From: Elusimicrobiota bacterium
GTDB taxonomy: Bacteria; Elusimicrobiota; Elusimicrobia; UBA1565; UBA9628
Direction of reading: 5' to 3'
Assembly: GCA_003452935.1 (NCBI GenBank)
Contig: DMMY01000012.1
Location: 119,931-183,930 of the forward strand
DNA length: 64,000 bases
Positions 60,443-64,000 of the stretch are shown here, piece after piece. Below the pieces are notes generated by a model that made no database searches, was not told the origin of the DNA, and saw only the letters and a program-made list of their open reading frames with translations. A program made the position numbers and the translations under genes. Positions within the stretch are counted from its first letter, which is position 1; each line of letters opens with the position of its first letter.

Positions 60443-60831
60443 GCTTGAGTTTGCGCCTGGCTGGCGGCTCGGTAAAGCCGCCAGAGCAGAGCGAGCGCGA
60501 ACAGGCAGATCAGAAGGGCCGCCGCGTTTGCCATCCAGCCCGCGAAAACGCCCATGGCGTAGGGCGCGGCTTCGTAGCCGAAGTCCCTCGGGGTCTTGCC
60601 GTGCGCAAGAATAGCCCAGACCGCCCCGAGTTTCGGGAACAGGCCGCCCTCGTAGACCAGCAGGGTCCACAGCAGCCAGTAAAGGCTGCCGATGATGACC
60701 ATGCAGACGATGGCCACGGCCCCCAGATGCACCGGGTCGTAGAAGGGTTCGTTCGGGTCGTCGTCGCCGAAGAGATCGATGAGCCCGGACCAAAGCCCCG
60801 TGAGGGATCGCTTGAGCGCGTTTCGGTTCAT
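60439..60831 (-). CDS. Small two-segment membrane protein
   Basis: 130 residues, no family recognised. A polar N-terminus with DLFGDDDPNEPFYDP is followed by one membrane segment (about 38-62) and a second (about 95-120), the latter flanked by Arg at the end. It lies inside a tight operon and overlaps both neighbours by 4 bases (ATGA): dapB upstream and folK downstream. The conserved arrangement suggests a real gene, possibly a membrane-attached assembly factor; its function is unknown. Confidence 0.8.
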   Translation of the reverse strand: MNRNALKRSLTGLWSGLIDLFGDDDPNEPFYDPVHLGAVAIVCMVIIGSLYWLLWTLLVYEGGLFPKLGAVWAILAHGKTPRDFGYEAAPYAMGVFAGWMANAAALLICLFALALLWRLYRAASQAQTQA

Positions 60832-61538
60832 GGCTTGCCTGCGAGGAGGTCGGGCATGTCGTAAAGGCCCGGCTTGCGTCCCGCCAGCCAGAGCGAGGCG
60901 CGCAGCGCGCCGCGGGCGAAGACGTCCCGGCAATGGGCGCGGTGGGTCAGCTCGATGCGTTCGCAGGGACCGGCCAGGGTGAGCGTGTGCTCGCCTGCGA
61001 TGTCGCCGATGCGCTGGGAGACGATGGCCGGCTCGACGCCGCCGCGGGCCGCCACGACGATGCGGGCCAGGCGCAGGGCCGTGCCCGAGGGCGCGTCTTT
61101 CTTGAGGCTGTGATGGATTTCGCTCAGGGATGCTTCGTATTCCTTAAGAAGCGCGGCGGCCTGGCGCGCGAGAGCGCCGAGGACATGCACGCCCGGGCTG
61201 AAGTTCGGCGTCATGAAGACCGGGATGCGGCGGCTGCAGGCCTTGATCTGGGCCTGCTCAACGGCGCTCAGGCCCGTGGTGCCCACGACCGCCGGCTTGC
61301 GGGCCTGCGCCGCGGCCTGGACGAAGCGCACCGCGGCCTCGGGCGCGGTGAAGTCTATGAGCGCGTCGGCCTCGGACAGCGCCCGGGGCAGCGCGTCGGG
61401 GGCCAGGCAGTCCTGGGTCGCGCAGCGGCCGATGAGCGCCGCGACTTGGAAGCGCCCATCCTCGGCCGCCAGGGCCGCCACGCGCCGGCCCATCCTGCCG
61501 GCGGCTCCGCACACCACGATCCTGATTTTCTTGCTCAT
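60828..61538 (-). CDS. dapB: 4-hydroxy-tetrahydrodipicolinate reductase
   Basis: 236 residues, slightly shorter than the enteric enzyme. NAD(P)-binding GAAGRMG at the N-terminus, LIDFTAPEAA, VGTTGLS, TPNFSPGVHVLG and the catalytic HHSLKKDAPSGTA are all present. It reduces hydroxy-tetrahydrodipicolinate in the diaminopimelate/lysine pathway (cytoplasm). The start at 61538 is preceded by TATAAT 12 bases upstream and no Shine-Dalgarno. It heads the dapB - membrane protein - folK - hydrolase operon. Confidence 0.96.
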   Translation of the reverse strand: MSKKIRIVVCGAAGRMGRRVAALAAEDGRFQVAALIGRCATQDCLAPDALPRALSEADALIDFTAPEAAVRFVQAAAQARKPAVVGTTGLSAVEQAQIKACSRRIPVFMTPNFSPGVHVLGALARQAAALLKEYEASLSEIHHSLKKDAPSGTALRLARIVVAARGGVEPAIVSQRIGDIAGEHTLTLAGPCERIELTHRAHCRDVFARGALRASLWLAGRKPGLYDMPDLLAGKP

Positions 61539-61550
61539 GCGCGACGGGAT

Positions 61551-61556
61551 ATTATA
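61551..61556 (-). promoter_or_regulatory. -10 box of the dapB operon
   Basis: TATAAT on the minus strand ends 12 bases before the dapB ATG; the mRNA leader would be about 6 bases. No consensus -35 is visible; the region further upstream holds a GC-rich palindrome (CGCCGGCG repeated at about 61570-61586). Confidence 0.5.
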
Positions 61557-61608
61557 TAGATTTTTGGGCGCCGGCGGTCGCCGGCGCGCGAATTCATCCA
61601 TTGAGGAG

Positions 61609-61614
61609 TATAAT
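61609..61614 (+). promoter_or_regulatory. -10 box upstream of the caspase-like lipoprotein
   Basis: TATAAT (61609-61614) on the plus strand, without a clear -35, gives a leader of about 90 bases that contains a small GGGCC/GGCCC hairpin and ends with AGGGGA six bases before the ATG at 61710. Confidence 0.4.
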
Positions 61615-61709
61615 ATCTGACCTGGGCCCGCGGCCCGGATCAAGATGACGCTGACGACAACATCCGTTATGGCGCGAAGGTTCGCCGACGGTTCCTAAGG
61701 GGACGATAT

Positions 61710-64000
61710 ATGCGCAACACATCACGGCGGCGCTGGGAAATCATGACGTGCCGGGCCGGCATCTTATTGTCCGCCGTGTCTTTTTTCGGAGCTTGCGCGC
61801 GGCCCTACGTCAAGCAAGTCAGCGCCGTCACTCGCCTGGATTCCTCGCGCATTTCCCAGAAGGAACTCGCGGAGATCGACGTCGTCAAGGAGCCGACGGC
61901 GCGTTCCCCGTCGCTGACCGTCGAAGTCCGGGAGGATATCCGCGGTCCTCAGCAGAAGGCCGGGGTCTACCAGACCTACACGCAGCAATGGGGGTCAAAA
62001 CGCAATGACATGCACTGGAAGAACGGCCAGCCCGATGCCGTCGGAGGCATGCTCAACGTCTTGAATTTCCCGACTTTCTCCGCCGTCTATCTTGCCGGCG
62101 GGGTCGTCGCCCTCGGTCTGGAACCCTTCAGCCCCTGCGCCGCCCGCAAGCTGATGGCGGGTTTGAGGAATGTGCTGCTCGTGTTTTTAAGCGAGACCTC
62201 GGCCACGGTGGATTGCCATTACCCGGTCGGCTCCCCGATAACCCGGGATTGGGCCGATACCGGCTCGCAGACGACTCAACGTCGGCCGTTTGCTCAAGGC
62301 GCCATCACCATGCTCGTAGACGGGAAGGCGGCCAAGGAATACGTGACCGACGCGTCCGGGCGCCTGAGCATCGACCTTGTCGACGACGTGATGGGTTCCT
62401 TCAAAGAAGAGCCGCAGGCCGTCGCCATCGCCTTGCGCTCTCCCGCCGGCAAGGATAAATTCGAGAAGTCCGTCAATCTCACGGACCGCTCCGTAATCCG
62501 GGCCCTTTACCGCCGCAGCCGGGCCCTCGCGCTGGCCCGCCGGGGCGACGCTTCGCTGCAAGCGGGCGATTTGCCGGACGCGATCCGCCGGTTCGAGGAG
62601 GCGGCCGCAACCGATGACGGAATATCCGATGTCAACGAGAAACTCCGGGATCTCCGCTCGCGCGCCAAGGCCGAGGGTCCGGCGCGTTGGGCCCGGTCCC
62701 TGGCCCTCTCCGGGATCGCCAATACGCCTGCGGAGCGCCGGGACTCGCTGGCCGCGGGCCGCATCGTTTGGGAGAAAAACGCCTTCTCCGCCGAGGGGTT
62801 CGGCCTGGATGCGGCGGTCCCGGCCTGGACCAACGTGGAACGCGCGGCCGCCGAGCTTCTGAAGCTCGACATGGAGAAATTCTCGGGGACCTCCAGCCCC
62901 CGGGCTCCCAAGCTCGTGCAGGGCGACTACGAGCCCGCGGCGGTCTTCGCCGGACGCGTGGCGCAGGAGAAGCGGAAATACGAGGCGGAGGTTTCGGCCT
63001 ACGACGCCAAGGTCGCGTCGTATCCCGCCTGGCGCCGCAACGCCGTCCTGCAAACCGCCCTCAACATCGTCTTCGGCTCCCCCCAGGTGGTCAAGGCCCG
63101 GGATTACGACCCCAATTCCCAGATATTCTCTCCGCAAGTGGCCTCCGAGAGTCCTTTTGCCAAGGACTTTCGGCAGACCTTCGCGATCGCCGAGCCCGTC
63201 CCGTACGAACAAGCCGAAGCCTTCGATCAAGCCCTTCAAGCGTCGAGCCCGCGCGTGTTCTTCGAGCGCCGCGGCGCGAAGATCGCCTTTGCCTCGGCGG
63301 AGTTCGACTTGCGCGGCAAGGCCTATTCGGCCTTGCCCGCGGGGGCGGCGTCGGGCCAAGCCCAGTCGCTGGCGCGCGTGGACCTCGGCGAGGGCAAGCG
63401 CGCGGCCCTGGACGCGTCTTTGAGCGTGGAGTATGCGGAGAACCCGGCGATCGCCTCCCGGTTGGCCGAGCTGGACAAGCTCAAGCGGGAGAACGCGGCC
63501 AAGGAGGAGCTCAAGGCCCTCGAGGCCCAGATCGCCGAGCTCAAGCGCGGGGAGAAGCGGGCCTACAAGTCGGACGTCGACCAGCCGGCTTTCTCGGGGA
63601 AAGCGCGGCGTCCTGACGACCTGGCTTTGATCATCGGCATCGAATCCTATCAGGACTCCCATCTGCCCAAGGCGGATTTCGCGCAGCGCGACGCCGAGGC
63701 CGTTTATGCCTACCTGCAAAGGCTGGGGGTGCCGGCCGAGAACATCGCGCGCCTGAGCGGCGACGCGGCCACGGCGGGCCGCATCAAGGGTTATCTGCAA
63801 TCCTGGCTGCCCAAGAACGCCAAGCCCGAATCCCGGGTCTATTTCTACTACTCGGGACACGGCGCGCCGGATCCGGTCTCGCATGACGCCTATCTGCTTT
63901 CCTGGGACGGAGATCCGGGCCTGCTCAAGACCACGGCGGTCTCATTGGCCGAGGTCTACGCTGATTTGGGGAGGCTTCCGGCCAAGGAGGTCTTGGTGGC
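61710..64000 (+). CDS. Lipoprotein with C-terminal caspase-like (peptidase C14) domain, 5' part
   Basis: The reading frame is open from the ATG at 61710 to the window edge (at least 763 residues). The N-terminus is a signal peptide ending in FFGAC, a plausible lipobox with Cys29. The middle (about 45-640) includes an extracytoplasmic helical and coiled-coil region without recognised domains. A caspase-fold domain starts near residue 642 (DDLALIIGIESYQDSHLPKA) and continues with the catalytic-type His717 in YYSGHG; the Cys partner, expected after a later strand (KEVLV is the last seen), lies beyond the window. AGGGGA lies 6 bases upstream of the ATG. Family knowledge: bacterial caspase homologues cleave after Arg/Lys or act in signalling and cell death; a surface-anchored one is unusual. 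Confidence 0.88.
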   Translation, partial: MRNTSRRRWEIMTCRAGILLSAVSFFGACARPYVKQVSAVTRLDSSRISQKELAEIDVVKEPTARSPSLTVEVREDIRGPQQKAGVYQTYTQQWGSKRNDMHWKNGQPDAVGGMLNVLNFPTFSAVYLAGGVVALGLEPFSPCAARKLMAGLRNVLLVFLSETSATVDCHYPVGSPITRDWADTGSQTTQRRPFAQGAITMLVDGKAAKEYVTDASGRLSIDLVDDVMGSFKEEPQAVAIALRSPAGKDKFEKSVNLTDRSVIRALYRRSRALALARRGDASLQAGDLPDAIRRFEEAAATDDGISDVNEKLRDLRSRAKAEGPARWARSLALSGIANTPAERRDSLAAGRIVWEKNAFSAEGFGLDAAVPAWTNVERAAAELLKLDMEKFSGTSSPRAPKLVQGDYEPAAVFAGRVAQEKRKYEAEVSAYDAKVASYPAWRRNAVLQTALNIVFGSPQVVKARDYDPNSQIFSPQVASESPFAKDFRQTFAIAEPVPYEQAEAFDQALQASSPRVFFERRGAKIAFASAEFDLRGKAYSALPAGAASGQAQSLARVDLGEGKRAALDASLSVEYAENPAIASRLAELDKLKRENAAKEELKALEAQIAELKRGEKRAYKSDVDQPAFSGKARRPDDLALIIGIESYQDSHLPKADFAQRDAEAVYAYLQRLGVPAENIARLSGDAATAGRIKGYLQSWLPKNAKPESRVYFYYSGHGAPDPVSHDAYLLSWDGDPGLLKTTAVSLAEVYADLGRLPAKEVLV

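Noticed and set aside
1..64000. CRISPR array, tRNA, rRNA or attachment sites
   Set aside because: No array of evenly spaced repeats and no cloverleaf-type or tRNA 3'-end sequences seen; the intergenic gaps are short (largest about 255 bases at 41756-42010).

Overview
The window is 64 kb of GC-rich DNA (locally dropping to AT-rich in a few promoter spacers), densely coding on both strands, with no tRNA, rRNA or CRISPR array that I can see and no gene-free stretch longer than about 260 bases. The gene content (dapB, folK, FtsH, envelope glycosyltransferases, LysM/FecR and TolC-like proteins) fits a diderm bacterium. The giant exported proteins, the glycine/alanine-rich membrane proteins and the many start codons with no ribosome binding site make me suspect a free-living member of Elusimicrobiota or a similarly little-studied phylum; that is inference, not demonstrated by a marker gene here.

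Region 1 (1-24704) looks like one large accessory envelope locus. It opens with the 3' end of an FtsH-type AAA+ metalloprotease and continues with six consecutive modular proteins (1289-11706). Each has a basic N-terminus, one early membrane segment and a long Gly/Ala/Ser-rich part; three end in a polytopic C-terminal membrane domain (two sharing an NVTPWQG motif), one in a single hydrophobic segment, and one in a Cys-rich tail. They are interrupted only by a small opposite-strand SRPBCC gene. Then come an exported 1120-residue protein of unknown fold and a 3114-residue protein with a signal peptide, a complete set of SF2 helicase/SecA-like ATPase motifs and a ~1100-residue coiled-coil insertion between the two ATPase lobes. 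This is the best candidate for an undescribed system: a dedicated membrane assembly with its own ATPase and quality-control protease.

Region 2 (24769-43369) holds an O-antigen-ligase-like membrane protein with TPRs, a RAYT-type transposase-family protein whose HUH metal site is degenerate, a 4659-residue exported giant (hydrophobic region, long coiled coils, beta-rich part, two TolC-like helical segments, Pro/Thr repeat and C-terminal membrane anchor), and a 452-residue exported protein of low complexity.

Region 3 (43437-57057) holds a dCache/HAMP/PAS histidine kinase co-oriented with a LysM-FecR protein, a GT-C-like membrane protein divergent from a DPM1-like GT2, a translationally coupled pair (membrane-anchored CBM48 protein and GH57/deacetylase-like protein with a glucodextranase-C-like tail), a TPR protein, and a coupled three-gene unit (HAMP membrane protein, 776-residue exported protein, double-PDZ protein).

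Region 4 (57209-64000) holds an exported 603-residue protein of unknown function, a tightly overlapping dapB - membrane protein - folK - alpha/beta hydrolase operon, and the start of a lipoprotein with a caspase-like (C14) domain that runs off the window.

Two signals cut across the regions. First, many genes have a -10 box whose first base lies only 12-15 bases before the start codon, with no Shine-Dalgarno sequence, predicting leaderless mRNAs; two of them (histidine kinase, HAMP protein) have near-perfect -35/-10 pairs with 17-base spacing. Second, three genes for secreted or giant proteins (27776, 42011, 57209) share an upstream element CTAGG(A/T)C...GACC(C/T)AT at nearly fixed distance from a -10 box, and the giant ATPase gene has a related palindrome. 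Genes of the modular membrane array instead use ordinary sigma-70 promoters and good ribosome binding sites, so the locus seems to mix two modes of expression.
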